The notes: generated by a model not told the origin, from the letters alone. A stretch of 64,000 nt of DNA from Erythrobacter sp. QSSC1-22B (GCF_001678665.1 NZ_LZRP01000006.1:186001-250000), one strand, 5' to 3'; shown: positions 1 to 8,818, numbered from the stretch's first letter. Program-made: numbers and translations.

Positions 1-51
1 TCCGGTCGCCCGATGGCGCAGCACGGTTGCAAGGCGGTCGTCGAAATGCAT
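1..51 (-). CDS. Possible N-terminal fragment of a sensor histidine kinase, cut by the window edge
   Basis: On the minus strand an ATG at 51 opens a frame of 17 codons that runs off the left edge, beginning MHFDDRLATVLRH. A purine-rich GGAG lies a few bases upstream, a plausible ribosome binding site. From memory, sphingomonad sensor kinases often start with a very similar MxFDDRLxTVLR block, so a kinase divergent to the Lrp-type regulator is the best guess. Only 17 residues are visible and no catalytic domain can be seen. Confidence 0.35.
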   Translation of the reverse strand, partial: MHFDDRLATVLRHRATG

Positions 52-309
52 GGTTCTCCGGGGTGTGCGTTGGGATCGACGCCTTACCTGACGCTCGGGT
101 TCGACAGGCTTGTCGGTGACCCGGACGCCCTCTCACCTATGCCTTCATATCTGTGTAACGAACAGGCTGAACACAAAGTTGCACCCGCGTTGCAAAGCGG
201 GACAATTGCTGGCAAGAACAACATTATTAGCATAACGCGCAGCGTCGCGGCACAAGCTTTCGCACTTGCAGCGAAACCTGTCGCGCCAGCCGTATTGGGG
301 GCTCGTACA

Positions 310-774
310 ATGGCAAACCTCGACACTATCGATCGTCGCCTGCTGGCGGAATTGCAGGACGACGGGCGAATGACCAATGTCGAGCTTGCCCATCGCGTCG
401 GCCTCACCGCGCCGCCCTGCCTGAGGCGGGTCCGCGCGCTCGAGGAACTGGGCGTGATTCGCGGCTATCACGCCGATCTCGATTCTGCGAAGCTGGGCTA
501 CTCGATCACGGTCTTCGCCATGGTCAGCCTGCGCAGCCAGGCCGAGGGGGACCTGCGGGAATTCGAGGCGGCGATGGCCGATCTGCCCGAGGTGCGCGAA
601 GTGCACATGCTCAATGGCGAGATCGATTTCATCCTCAAGATCGTGAGCGAGGATCTGCAGCGGTTTCAGGAATTCCTGACCAGCAAGCTGACGCCGGCGC
701 CCAATGTCGCCAGCGTCAAGACGTCGCTGACGATCCGCACCAGCAAGAACCAGCCCGGTGTCCCGCTGGGGTAG
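310..774 (+). CDS. Lrp/AsnC family transcriptional regulator
   Basis: A 154-residue protein of the usual Lrp/AsnC size. Residues about 4-60 form the AsnC-type winged helix (DTIDRRLLAELQDDGRMTN, then a recognition helix near LTAPPCLRRVRALEE). The rest is the RAM/AsnC ligand-binding domain, ending near VKTSLTIRTSK. The family binds amino acids or other small effectors and assembles as dimers to octamers on DNA. The open frame extends upstream to 13, but family homology begins at the ATG at 310, so that start is chosen. Its stop is followed five bases later by the GFA gene, suggesting co-transcription. The effector cannot be told from sequence. Confidence 0.9.
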   Translation: MANLDTIDRRLLAELQDDGRMTNVELAHRVGLTAPPCLRRVRALEELGVIRGYHADLDSAKLGYSITVFAMVSLRSQAEGDLREFEAAMADLPEVREVHMLNGEIDFILKIVSEDLQRFQEFLTSKLTPAPNVASVKTSLTIRTSKNQPGVPLG

Positions 775-778
775 TCCC

Positions 779-1216
779 ATGGCAGGCGCCGGGGACAGCA
801 TAGCGGGACGCTGCCTGTGTGGCGGCGTCACCATCGCTCTCGACAATCCCAAGCGTCAGGTCGAACTTTGCCACTGCGATATGTGCCGACGCTGGGGCGG
901 TGCCTTCTACGCGGCGCTGAGCGGCACCGATTTCACCATTACCGGCGAGGGCTCGATCACGCAGTTCCGTTCAAGCGAATGGGCGGAACGCGCCTTCTGC
1001 AAGGTCTGCGGCAGCAATCTGTGGTATCGCTTTCTGCCCACCGGGAACCGCAGCTTCCTCGCCGGACTGTTTCCCGATGCCGTGAATTTCCCGATCGAGC
1101 GCGAGATTTTCGTCGATGAGCGCGCGGCATGGTGCGAGGTTTCCGGTGGCCATCCCAAGTTGACCGGTGCTCAGGCGATTGCCGAGGCCGAGGCGGCAGG
1201 GTTTACCTTCGACTGA
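779..1216 (+). CDS. GFA family (glutathione-dependent formaldehyde-activating-like) zinc protein
   Basis: A protein of 145 residues with the cysteine pattern of the GFA / CENP-V fold: CLCGG near the N-terminus, CHCDMCRRWGG in the middle and CKVCGSNLWY further on, which bind structural and catalytic zinc. Family members are usually annotated as S-(hydroxymethyl)glutathione synthase-like, but for most the substrate is unproven. A GTG at 758 would add seven residues and overlap the lrp-type gene; the ATG at 779 places the first Cys motif at the usual distance. It directly follows the Lrp-type gene. It converges on accC, whose stop lies 15 bp away. Confidence 0.85.
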   Translation: MAGAGDSIAGRCLCGGVTIALDNPKRQVELCHCDMCRRWGGAFYAALSGTDFTITGEGSITQFRSSEWAERAFCKVCGSNLWYRFLPTGNRSFLAGLFPDAVNFPIEREIFVDERAAWCEVSGGHPKLTGAQAIAEAEAAGFTFD

Positions 1217-1231
1217 GCGAGCGAAGCCGCG

Positions 1232-2581
1232 TCAGACCTCGCGCTCTTTCAGCCAGTCCTCGAGCCATTTGATCGAATACTCGCCGCTCAGGACATCGTC
1301 CTGAGCAAGCAGCGCCTGATGCAGCGGGATGCTGGTCTTGACCCCTTCGATCACCATTTCGTCGAGCGCACGGCGCAGCCGCATGATGCATTTCTCGCGG
1401 CTGCGGCCATAGACGATCAGCTTGGCGATCATGCTGTCGTAATAGGGCGGGACCCGGTAGCCGGCATAGAGCCCGCTATCGACCCGGACATGCATGCAGC
1501 CCGCGGCGTGGTAATAGGTCACATCGCCCGGGCTGGGAGCGAAGGTGAAGGGGTCCTCTGCGTTGATCCGGCACTCGATCGCATGGCCCTTGAACTCGAC
1601 CTCGTCCTGCGTAACCGACAGTGGCTTGCCCTCGGCGATGCGGATCTGTTCGCGCACCAGATCGATCCCGGTGATCATCTCTGTGACCGGGTGTTCGACC
1701 TGCAGCCGGGTGTTCATCTCGATGAAGTAGAACTCGCCATCTTCCCACAGGAATTCGATCGTCCCCGCGCCGCGATAGCCCATATCGGCCATCGCCTTGG
1801 AGCAGATATTGCCCATCCGATTGCGGTCTTCCTCGCCCAGTACGGGGGAGGGGGCTTCCTCGAGCACCTTCTGGTGGCGGCGCTGGAGCGAGCAGTCGCG
1901 CTCGCCCAGATGGATTGCCGCACCCTTGCCGTCGCCCAGGATCTGGAACTCGATGTGGCGCGGATTGCCGAGATATTTCTCGATATAGACGGTGGCGTCG
2001 CCAAAGGCCGACTTGGCCTCGTTGCCCGCCTGCCGCATCAGCGTCTCGAGCGTGTCCTCGCTCTCGCAGACCTTCATCCCGCGCCCACCGCCGCCCGAGG
2101 CGGCCTTGATGATGACCGGGTAGCCGATCTCCTGCGCGATCTCCCGCGCCTCGTCGAAATCGCTGACCGCGCCCGCCGAACCCGGTACCAGCGGCAGGCC
2201 GAGCGCGCCCGCGGTGCGTTTGGCCTCGACCTTGTCGCCCATGGTGCGGATATGTTCGGGCTTGGGCCCGATCCAGGCGATGTCGTGCGCCTCGACGATC
2301 TCGGCGAACTTGGCATTTTCCGAGAGGAAGCCATAGCCGGGATGGATCGCATCGGCGTGTGATATCTCGGCTGCGGAGATGATATTGGCGATGTTGAGAT
2401 AGCTCTCACTCGCCGGAGCGGGGCCGATGCAGACCGCGTGATCGGCAAGCCGGACATGCATGGCATCGGCGTCGGCGGTGGAGTGCACCGCCACCGTCTC
2501 GATGCCCATTTCATGCGCCGCGCGGTGGATTCGCAGGGCGATTTCGCCGCGATTGGCGATCAGGATTCTGGTGATTTCCAT
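1232..2581 (-). CDS. accC: Acetyl-CoA carboxylase, biotin carboxylase subunit
   Basis: A 449-residue protein, the normal AccC length, carrying out ATP-dependent carboxylation of biotin on BCCP, the first step of malonyl-CoA formation. Visible landmarks: the N-terminal [13 protein letters not shown] block, the glycine-rich ATP-grasp loop GGGGRGMKV, and the active-site stretch [16 protein letters not shown]. The gene starts eight bases after accB on the minus strand and forms the aroQ-accB-accC order that is common in alphaproteobacteria. AccA and AccD are not in the window. No anomaly seen. Confidence 0.98.
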   Translation of the reverse strand: MEITRILIANRGEIALRIHRAAHEMGIETVAVHSTADADAMHVRLADHAVCIGPAPASESYLNIANIISAAEISHADAIHPGYGFLSENAKFAEIVEAHDIAWIGPKPEHIRTMGDKVEAKRTAGALGLPLVPGSAGAVSDFDEAREIAQEIGYPVIIKAASGGGGRGMKVCESEDTLETLMRQAGNEAKSAFGDATVYIEKYLGNPRHIEFQILGDGKGAAIHLGERDCSLQRRHQKVLEEAPSPVLGEEDRNRMGNICSKAMADMGYRGAGTIEFLWEDGEFYFIEMNTRLQVEHPVTEMITGIDLVREQIRIAEGKPLSVTQDEVEFKGHAIECRINAEDPFTFAPSPGDVTYYHAAGCMHVRVDSGLYAGYRVPPYYDSMIAKLIVYGRSREKCIMRLRRALDEMVIEGVKTSIPLHQALLAQDDVLSGEYSIKWLEDWLKEREV

Positions 2582-2589
2582 GGGCGCGC

Positions 2590-3084
2590 TCAGCCGATGA
2601 CGACCAGCGGCTGATCGAATTCGACCGGCTGGGAGTTCTCGACGAGGATGGCCTTGACCGTGCCCGAGGCATCGGCGGCGATCGGATTCATCACTTTCAT
2701 CGCTTCGATGATCAACAGCGTATCGCCCGCTTCCACGGTATCGCCGACCTTGATGAAATCGGCGGCGCCGGGTTCGGGCGCCATATAAACGGTGCCGACC
2801 ATCGGCGATTTCATTGCATCGGCGTGCGCGGCGAGGAGCGCGGGTGCATCGGCTCCGGGCGCATGCGAGGGCGCGGCGGCGGCGGGAACCGCGGCGGGTT
2901 GCGGTGCCGCTGCGGCGACCGGCGCGGCACTGATCGTGCGCGCAACGCGGATTTTGCGATCGTCGTCTTCGACCTCGATCTCGGTCAGACCCGACTCCGC
3001 AAGCAGCTCAGCCAGCTCGCGCACCAGATCCATATCGACATTCATACCGGGTTTCTCACCGGAGCCGCTCTTTCGTTCCGCCAT
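2590..3084 (-). CDS. accB: Acetyl-CoA carboxylase biotin carboxyl carrier protein
   Basis: A 164-residue BCCP. The N-terminal part (to about residue 50) is the interaction domain. An Ala/Pro-rich linker follows. The C-terminal 80 residues are the biotinyl domain with the attachment motif EAMKVMN, in which the lysine is biotinylated, and the closing QPLVVIG. The start is the ATG at 3084; a second ATG 13 residues in (MNVDMDL) is possible. It sits between aroQ and accC on the minus strand and is probably transcribed with them. Confidence 0.96.
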   Translation of the reverse strand: MAERKSGSGEKPGMNVDMDLVRELAELLAESGLTEIEVEDDDRKIRVARTISAAPVAAAAPQPAAVPAAAAPSHAPGADAPALLAAHADAMKSPMVGTVYMAPEPGAADFIKVGDTVEAGDTLLIIEAMKVMNPIAADASGTVKAILVENSQPVEFDQPLVVIG

Positions 3085-3140
3085 GGGATTCCTTGTTTGT
3101 TATTTGCCCGACCTATGCGCGTGAGGCGTCCGTGTTGCAA

Positions 3141-3166
3141 GGGGGGCACAAGGTCATGCACCCCCC
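3141..3166 (-). other. GC-rich hairpin between aroQ and accB
   Basis: Six G and six C bases flank a 14-base interior; two wobble pairs and two further pairs can extend the stem to about ten. It lies in the 95-bp gap between aroQ and accB. It lacks a run of T on the minus strand, so it is not a classical terminator. It could act as a processing or attenuation hairpin that sets aroQ and accBC levels apart. Confidence 0.35.
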
Positions 3167-3179
3167 GTGCGGCCCCGTT

Positions 3180-3650
3180 TTACAGCGCCGCGGCACGTTC
3201 CAGCGCCACGACATAGGATTGCGCGCCAAGGCCCTGCACGGTGTCCACCGCCGCCATGCCGACATAGGACAGGTGGCGGAATTCCTCGCGTTGCGACGGG
3301 TCCGAGAGATGCACTTCGATCACCGGTAGCGCGATCGCGCGGATCGCATCGAGCAGTGCGATCGAGGTGTGGGTATAGGCCCCTGCGTTGAGCAGCACCG
3401 AGGCAAATCCTTCACTCTCGGCCTGCTGCAGCCAGTCGAGCAGCACGCCCTCGTGGTTGGACTGGCGGCATTCGACCTCGAGCCCGAGCTCCTCGCCACG
3501 CGCTTCGAGCAGCGCTGCGATATCCGCCAGCGTGGCGCTGCCGTAGATTGCGGGTTCGCGTGTCCCAAGCAGGTTGAGATTGGGTCCGTTGAGGACGAGG
3601 ATCCGGCGGGTTTGCGTCGCGGAGTGCGGGGGCGGGGGGCTGGAAGGCAT
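3180..3650 (-). CDS. aroQ: 3-dehydroquinate dehydratase, type II
   Basis: A 156-residue type II dehydroquinase of the shikimate pathway (3-dehydroquinate to 3-dehydroshikimate). The signature ILVLNGPNLNLLGTRE is near residue 17 with the catalytic tyrosine shortly after (IYG). Further active-site parts are QSNHEG, LNAGAYTHTSIAL and VEVHLS-like VIEVHLSD. The open frame continues far upstream, but homology begins just before the GPNLNLLG block, so the ATG at 3650 is chosen. First gene of the aroQ-accB-accC operon and divergent from the broken reductase gene upstream. Confidence 0.96.
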   Translation of the reverse strand: MPSSPPPPHSATQTRRILVLNGPNLNLLGTREPAIYGSATLADIAALLEARGEELGLEVECRQSNHEGVLLDWLQQAESEGFASVLLNAGAYTHTSIALLDAIRAIALPVIEVHLSDPSQREEFRHLSYVGMAAVDTVQGLGAQSYVVALERAAAL

Positions 3651-3896
3651 GGCGCGAGGCCTAGCCCGATGGACGCCGGTCTGTCGACGGTTTCGATGCC
3701 GAACCGCGCTCTTGCCCCGCTGCAGCGCGGGATCGGAACCCCGCTGGCGGAACTTTGGACAATGCGCGGCAGCCGTTTGCCGCGACCATGATCGACACGA
3801 TCCGACCAGTGCAGCAGGCGCCCGACGGGTGCAATGCCGGTCGGTCGAGTATGCTCCGTCGCGGGCACGAACAACCCCGCCGAAAAGAATTTCAAT

Positions 3897-4936
3897 TTGA
3901 GCAAGACAGCATTGGTGGCCGGAGTGACCGGCATCGGCGGCAGCGCGACGGCGGCGCTGCTGGTCGAGCAGGGATGGACGGTCTACGGGCTCGCGCGCAG
4001 CGGGACCCAGCAGGACGGGGTCCAGTCGGTCGCTGCCGACCTGCTGGACGCCAGCGCGACAGTCGAAGCGCTCGCGGACATCAACCCCGATGCGATCTTC
4101 ATCACCACCTGGCTCCGGCAAGAGACCGAGGCCGAGAATATCCGCGTCAACGCGGCGATGGTCCGCAACCTGCTCAAGGGTGTCCCCCGGGCGCCGCAGC
4201 ACGTCGCTCTGGTTACCGGGCTCAAGCATTATCTCGGTCCGTTCGAGGCTTACGGCAAGGGCTCGCTGCCGCAGACTCCGTTCCGCGAGGAACAGGGTCG
4301 GCTCGACGTCGAAAACTTCTATTACGCGCAGGAAGACGAGGTCTTTGCCGCCGCCGAACGCGATGGCTTCACCTGGAGCGTCCACCGCCCGCACACGGTT
4401 ATCGGCAAGGCGGTCGGCAATGCCATGAACATGGGGACCACGCTCGCGGTCTACGCCACGCTGTGCCGCGAGACAGGGCGGCCCTTCACCTTCCCCGGCT
4501 CCTCCGCGCAGTGGAGCGGGCTAACCGACATGACCGACGCCGGGCAACTGGCCCGCCACCTGCTGTGGGCCACCGAGACCGAGGCGGCGCATGATCAGGC
4601 GTTCAACATCGTCAATGGCGATGTCTTCCGCTGGCGATCGCCGAGTGGTTCGGCATCGAGGCGGCGCCCTTCGATGGCACCGAGCGCCCGCTCGAACAAC
4701 AGATGGCGGATGACGCGGGCGTGTGGCGCGCCATCGCCGAGCGCGAGGGACTTGCCGAGCCAGACCTCGCCCGGCTCGCATCGCCCTGGCACACCGACGC
4801 CGATCTCGGTCGTCCGATCGAGGTGGTGACCGACATGTCGAAGAGCCGGCGGCTCGGCTTCACCGGGTACCAGCCGACCGACGATGCGTTTTTCACGCTG
4901 TTCGAACAGCTGCGCGAGCAGCGGCTGATTTCGTAG
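3897..4936 (+). pseudogene. Broken PRISE-type (progesterone 5-beta-reductase / iridoid synthase-like) SDR oxidoreductase
   Basis: The first frame encodes an extended SDR with an early Rossmann motif (ALVAGVTGIGG), the PRISE block GLKHYLGPFEAYG and the YYAQED/YxxxK-region substitute NFYYAQEDEVF. Identity holds to FNIVNGDVFRW, ending at 4634. From 4634 the family sequence resumes in another frame (IAEWFGIEAAPFDGTERPLE) and runs to the stop at 4936. About five residues of the usual RWMWP-like stretch are missing, so a deletion of roughly 16 bp (net loss 3n+1) broke the gene. The start is uncertain: TTG at 3897 puts the first beta strand at the normal distance; an ATG at 3834 is also in frame. 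Confidence 0.75.
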
Positions 4937-5190
4937 GAGGGCTGGGGCGCCGCAGCGAAAACATCTCGCACTGCAGCCGCGGTTGGGCGGTTGCGAGTCG
5001 ACAAATCCGTTCGCGAGTCGAGTTTGGAACGGAAGTGCGGAGGTCCGGTATCAATCGTGTCGCGAAAAAGCGGCGTTTCAGCTAGCGACCCAATCACGGT
5101 CTTGGCTAGAAATTTTGTCGTTTCTAACAATTTGCAAATCAAACTTCCCGATCCAGCGGAATAGTGGCATCTTCCTAAATCAAAGCGCTT
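4937..5190. other. Intergenic, GC-poor, no gene recognised
   Basis: Between the broken reductase and the transposase remnant no reading frame with a recognisable product was seen on either strand. Base composition is poorer in GC than the flanking genes. It includes the short block GCTAGCGACCCA (5081-5092), which resembles the ACGACCCA element found at several other intergenic places in this window. Confidence 0.5.
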
Positions 5191-5355
5191 CGGTCTTATC
5201 AGCCGAGGCGCTGGGTCGTCGAACGCCTCTTCGCCTGTATCAACCGAAACCGGCGCCTCGCTAAAGACTTCGAAGCCTCGGTCGCATCGGCCAAAGCCTT
5301 CCTTTACGCCGCTTCCATCACGCTGCTCGTCCGCCGTATCGGTCGCTCAGCATGA
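5191..5355 (+). pseudogene. C-terminal remnant of an IS5-family transposase
   Basis: A frame closed by TGA at 5353-5355 reads RWVVERLFACINRNRRLAKDFEA-like sequence. This matches the conserved C-terminus of IS5/IS1182-type DDE transposases (the RxxVERxFA...NRRL region carrying the last catalytic Glu). The preceding catalytic Asp domains are absent, and no start codon precedes it, so only about 50 residues remain. It shows past insertion at the left edge of the variable region holding the PEPxxWA genes. Confidence 0.7.
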
Positions 5356-5485
5356 GTTCTGAAGCCGACTCTAAGATAAAATCGTGTGCAGATCGCAGAC
5401 GAGAAAAAAGGTTAAGCGATTCTAAATTTTGACTCGACTGCTGCGAGTCTGTGTGGTTTTCCTTTCGAAGAGAAGGAGAGCGAAG

Positions 5486-6466
5486 ATGAGAGCCAAATTG
5501 AAACTAAGTGCATTCGCGGCCACCTTGACGATGACGTTGATGGCCAGTCCTGCCTACGCAGCGACCGAGATCAGTTCGATTATTGTGTTCGGAGACAGCC
5601 TCGTTGATGCTGGCAATATATTCGCGTCGACTGGTGGAACAGTGCCGTCGCCGAGCTTGGGCTACTTCGAGGGCAGGTTCACTAATGGCTACAACTATCC
5701 TGACCTTCTGAGCCTTGATTTGTTTGGTAGACCGACCGTCGCCTCTCTCGACGGCGGGACCAATTTTGCTTTCGGGGGCGCACGGGCAACAACAACCTCG
5801 GGCGTTCCAGATTTGGCAGAACAGTTCGGTTTGTTCTCTCGCTCTGGCCAACCTATCGATTCCACCGGCCTCTACATCCTCAATTTCGGCGGCAATGACA
5901 TCTTCGCCACGCTAGGGGCCGGCGCTCCGACAGGCTATGCATCTGACGAAGCCTTTCTTCGCGAGGCGGCAGCCCTTTACGCGGGCGGCGTGCAGTTCCT
6001 CGCAGACCGGGGAGCCAACAACATCTTCATCACCGGTTTCCCGGTCGCCGGCCCTGGGCTGACCAGTTCACTTCAAGCGGAAGGTTTTCTGACCACCGAA
6101 CTTGACAGAATTAACTTAAGTCCTGACGTCAACCTACTTCGCTTCGACTATCTCGACTTCTTTCAGCGTGTTAACACAGATCCAACCGTATTCGGACTTC
6201 CAGTAGACTTGAACTTTACCACGGCTTGCCAAGCAGCATCTGCTTTACCCGATTGCACCGGCTACTTTTACTTCGACAACACGCATCCGACGGCCGCAAT
6301 CCAGCAAGCCGCTTATTCTGACATGAACCGGCAATTCCAGTTTGCTGCCATCGCTGCAGTGCCCGAACCGGGCACCTGGGCGATGATGCTGCTTGGCTTC
6401 GGCTTTATCGGCAGCGCAATGCGTTCTGCCAAGCGGAGGCAGAAGGTAACCGTTTTCTACGCCTGA
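5486..6466 (+). CDS. Secreted SGNH/GDSL hydrolase with PEPxxWA-CTERM anchor
   Basis: A 326-residue exported esterase/lipase-type protein. Residues 1-25 are a signal peptide ending AYA. Block I is FGDSLVDAGN with the nucleophile Ser38. Block III is FGGNDIF. Block V is FDNTHPT, supplying catalytic Asp and His. The last 35 residues are PEPGTWAMMLLGFGFIG followed by a basic tail, the PEPxxWA-CTERM sorting signal processed by exosortase-type enzymes. The ATG at 5486 follows a strong AGAAGGAGAG site. The natural substrate is unknown. It is the first of three PEPxxWA genes here and ends in a strong terminator. Confidence 0.88.
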   Translation: MRAKLKLSAFAATLTMTLMASPAYAATEISSIIVFGDSLVDAGNIFASTGGTVPSPSLGYFEGRFTNGYNYPDLLSLDLFGRPTVASLDGGTNFAFGGARATTTSGVPDLAEQFGLFSRSGQPIDSTGLYILNFGGNDIFATLGAGAPTGYASDEAFLREAAALYAGGVQFLADRGANNIFITGFPVAGPGLTSSLQAEGFLTTELDRINLSPDVNLLRFDYLDFFQRVNTDPTVFGLPVDLNFTTACQAASALPDCTGYFYFDNTHPTAAIQQAAYSDMNRQFQFAAIAAVPEPGTWAMMLLGFGFIGSAMRSAKRRQKVTVFYA

Positions 6467-6490
6467 CAGCGATCCGCGCGTAGTGAGCAG

Positions 6491-6520
6491 CGCCGCTGGT
6501 CAAAAGACTGGCGGCGTTTT
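6491..6520 (+). terminator. Rho-independent terminator of the SGNH hydrolase gene
   Basis: Arms CGCCGCTGGTC and GACTGGCGGCG pair over 11 bp (two G-T wobbles) around an AAAA loop, then TTTTGCTTT. A near-identical hairpin ends the next PEPxxWA gene. Confidence 0.85.
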
Positions 6521-6951
6521 GCTTTGCGGACGGCATGGCACCTAATCACCCCAATTCACGCCGTTCACGGTGCTATGCCACAACCCTGAAATCGGACGGG
6601 CACTTATCGCCTGATTTTCACCAAAAGCTGCCTGTCGCGTAACGACCCACAAGCGGACATCGCCGATTAATGCAGTGGGTTGTCGCTGCGGAGCACTCCC
6701 TAACCTACATTTTACTTGGTTCGAAACCCAAACTTAGATGGAGCATTCCGTCCCGATTCTAATATCATTCGACACGAATAAAAATCCTATCGTTGTTTTT
6801 TATTAATTATGATATTCAAAACTTCGGCAAAATATAATCGCCGGGTCGCGCCCATTCTTTTGCGCTTTGGTTGATCGGTCATTGGCTCGCAATTTCAGTT
6901 ATTTATGAGCCTCGAACTGGAGACCAAGAGCATCAACAAAGGAAAATAAAA
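6521..6951. other. Intergenic region with homologous 3' block and an AT-rich leader
   Basis: The first 130 bases (to about 6649) are homologous to the stretch behind the second PEPxxWA gene. The rest, 6700-6860, is strongly AT-rich, probably the promoter/leader of the gene starting at 6952. No open frame with a recognisable product was seen. Confidence 0.5.
6605..6649. repeat. 45-bp repeat, copy 1 (ends GTCGCGTAACGACCCA)
   Basis: This stretch matches 7771-7815 with only a few differences, starting TATCGCCTGATTTTC and ending AACGACCCA. It lies about 85 bp behind the terminator of the preceding gene in both copies, so terminator plus repeat form one duplicated 3' block of about 160 bp. The AACGACCCA end also recurs at 48715-48727. 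Confidence 0.8.
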
Positions 6952-7632
6952 ATGCGCATTCCGATATTTATTGCCGCAAGCCTGTCCATTGTGCCGACCC
7001 CTGCTTCGGCAGCTGCATTTGTCGATGAAGCTGCCTGGCGTGCTGCCGTTTTCGATGTCTATGGCTTAGAGATCTTTGATGCTTTGCCGGCGGGCTCCGA
7101 CGTGAACACTCTACCGGCACTTGGCATCCGCTTCCTACCGCTGAACGACGGAACTCAACCGACAGTTCAGGCTTACGCCAACACTGGTGGAGTGGTGAAG
7201 TCTGGCCCCAACAACCTTCTCAACGACCGCGATTTCAGTCTACCCGCGCGGGGCCCAATCAACGTAGTGCCACTTAATCTGGGCGATTCGATTTTTGGAT
7301 TGGGTATGTGGAATGTAGGCGGCGACGACCAATTGCGCCTCACATTCTATGATTCCTCGGGTGGGATTATAGAACAGGTGACTTCCGCTCCTTCATTCGG
7401 CTTTTTTGGAATCGTAAACTCTATGGGCGCGGCAAGGGCTGAAGTCGACTTTGTCGGCGGAAATGGCTACGCACCGACGGATGATTGGCAAGCTGCGGCT
7501 CGCAGGGTAATCGTTCCAGGCGCTGTTCCCGAACCTTCAACATGGGCAATGATGCTCCTCGGCTTCGGATTCGTCGGCGGAGGTATGCGCTCAGCTAAGC
7601 GTCGACAGAAGGTTACCGTTTCTTACGCTTGA
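6952..7632 (+). CDS. PEPxxWA-CTERM domain protein of unknown function
   Basis: A 226-residue exported protein. The ATG at 6952 follows AAAGGAAAATAAA and gives a signal peptide ending ASA near residue 21. The middle, about 170 residues, looks like the beta-rich, non-enzymatic domain found in many PEP-CTERM proteins (FDALPAGSDVNTLPALGIRF type opening). No catalytic motif was recognised. The C-terminus PEPSTWAMMLLGFGFVG plus a basic tail is the sorting signal, nearly identical to those of the two neighbours. Likely exported and processed at the cell surface; possible role in matrix or envelope structure is inference from the family. Confidence 0.82.
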   Translation: MRIPIFIAASLSIVPTPASAAAFVDEAAWRAAVFDVYGLEIFDALPAGSDVNTLPALGIRFLPLNDGTQPTVQAYANTGGVVKSGPNNLLNDRDFSLPARGPINVVPLNLGDSIFGLGMWNVGGDDQLRLTFYDSSGGIIEQVTSAPSFGFFGIVNSMGAARAEVDFVGGNGYAPTDDWQAAARRVIVPGAVPEPSTWAMMLLGFGFVGGGMRSAKRRQKVTVSYA

Positions 7633-7655
7633 TTGGAACTCCAAGCGTGTTGCGA

Positions 7656-7686
7656 GCGCCGCTGGTCGAAAGGCTGGTGGCGCTTT
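7656..7686 (+). terminator. Rho-independent terminator of the second PEPxxWA gene
   Basis: GCGCCGCTGGTC pairs with GGCTGGTGGCGC over 12 bp (with wobbles) around a GAAA tetraloop, followed by TTTGCTGTTTT. The 5' arm is identical to the terminator at 6491-6520. The 3' arm differs only at positions that keep pairing. Confidence 0.82.
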
Positions 7687-7770
7687 GCTGTTTTGCAGGA
7701 AGGGCAACTAACCACCCCATTTAGCGCCGTTCCTGGTGGCTCGTCACGACCCCGAAACCGGTCAGGCTGC

Positions 7771-7815
7771 TATCGCCTGATTTTCTCCAAGAGCTGCCTG
7801 TCGCATAACGACCCA
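7771..7815. repeat. 45-bp repeat, copy 2 (ends GTCGCATAACGACCCA)
   Basis: Second copy of the element at 6605-6649, at the same distance behind the terminator. It lies in the 336-bp gap between two convergent PEPxxWA genes (7633-7968), which holds no other recognisable feature apart from the terminators. Confidence 0.8.
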
Positions 7816-7925
7816 ATTCCAGCCTTTCGTCAATGCCGGGGTTTTATTTGTGGTCGGGACATGGAGGCAGTGGGATCAGCACCAGAACGCCAGACTCTGG
7901 TGAAGATCGGCACCTCTGCTCGAGG

Positions 7926-7955
7926 GAAAGCGCCGCCAGCCTTTCGGCCAGCGAC
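7926..7955 (-). terminator. Probable terminator of the third PEPxxWA gene
   Basis: Read on the minus strand, CGCTGGCC, a GAAA loop and GGCTGGCG form an 8-bp stem, followed by GCGCTTTCC. The sequence is clearly related to the two plus-strand terminators at 6491 and 7656, but the T-run is short. Confidence 0.6.
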
Positions 7956-7968
7956 GATTTCCAATAAA

Positions 7969-8655
7969 TCATGCGTAAGAAACGGTAAGCTTATGCCGTC
8001 GCTTTGCTGACCGCATTGCACCACCAACAAAGCCAAAACCAAGTAGCATCATTGCCCATGTAGACGGTTCAGGCACAGCGCCTGCAACGTCTTGGGACAC
8101 GGTAATGTCGTCAAACTGGAGGAAGCCGCCGGTGCCTACGCTCGGCCTGAAACTGAAGCTCGAAATTGCGCCCACGTTGAAACTCAGCAAGTTGCGATTA
8201 GCCACACCCGTAGAAGAGATCGTTTCGGTTCTCGTTACAGTCGATCCATCGCCGAGGTTGAAATTGAAAACCGCATCTTGTGTTGCAACGCCGAATCCAC
8301 TTGAATTGTTAGTATTTGACGCAAGGACCAGCGACTCTAGCGTGAAAACGCTACCATCGATTCTCTCCAGTGAGACGACGGCACTTCCTGCGAAGTTGAC
8401 TAGCGCTGCGCCAACGCGGTCAATATTGTTAATGGTATTTGCAGAAGTAACGAAGCACGAAGGCTGACCGTTGAAGTTGCTTACAGGGCAAACACTTGAC
8501 GATAGGCGATACCCATTGCTCTCGTATGAACCATAAACATAAGTTCTGCCCCTGTCTGGCTTCAATTCATCGAAGTCGATGACGGTGGCGGCGCTTGCAG
8601 GAGTAGTCAAAACGGCAGCAGTGAGCGCCACGAGAATTTTTCGTGTTGAAATCAT
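7969..8655 (-). CDS. PEPxxWA-CTERM domain protein of unknown function
   Basis: A 228-residue exported protein with an N-terminal signal peptide (MISTRKILVALTAAVL...PASA). Its mature domain opens with VIDFDELKP and is beta-rich with few charged residues. Two cysteines lie close together (VCPVSNFNGQPSCF), possibly a disulfide. The end is PEPSTWAMMLLGFGFVG with a basic tail, nearly identical to the neighbouring two. It is convergent with the gene ending at 7632. Family knowledge gives only surface export and processing. Confidence 0.82.
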   Translation of the reverse strand: MISTRKILVALTAAVLTTPASAATVIDFDELKPDRGRTYVYGSYESNGYRLSSSVCPVSNFNGQPSCFVTSANTINNIDRVGAALVNFAGSAVVSLERIDGSVFTLESLVLASNTNNSSGFGVATQDAVFNFNLGDGSTVTRTETISSTGVANRNLLSFNVGAISSFSFRPSVGTGGFLQFDDITVSQDVAGAVPEPSTWAMMLLGFGFVGGAMRSAKRRHKLTVSYA

Positions 8656-8818
8656 GTTGAGACCCTAATTAGCCGGTGCAGAATGCACCTAACGCAGCGC
8701 TAACCCTGCTTTGTGACGCCCACGCTACCAATCGTTGAAATTCCGTTTCGGGAAATGCCGCAAGGGAATGGCGATGCGGGGCGCAGTGGCAATTTTGCCA
8801 ACAAGTAGCGTTCGGCAC

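Noticed and set aside
145-852. A 235-codon minus-strand frame over the Lrp gene
   Set aside because: It lies antisense to a clear Lrp/AsnC protein and has no family features.
1319-2362. A 347-codon plus-strand frame inside accC
   Set aside because: Mirror frame of a conserved gene in GC-rich DNA; composition (Asp/Arg/Leu-rich) is typical of antisense shadows.
6717-6732. GGTTCGAAACCC resembling a tRNA T-loop
   Set aside because: No acceptor, D or anticodon stems can be placed around it.
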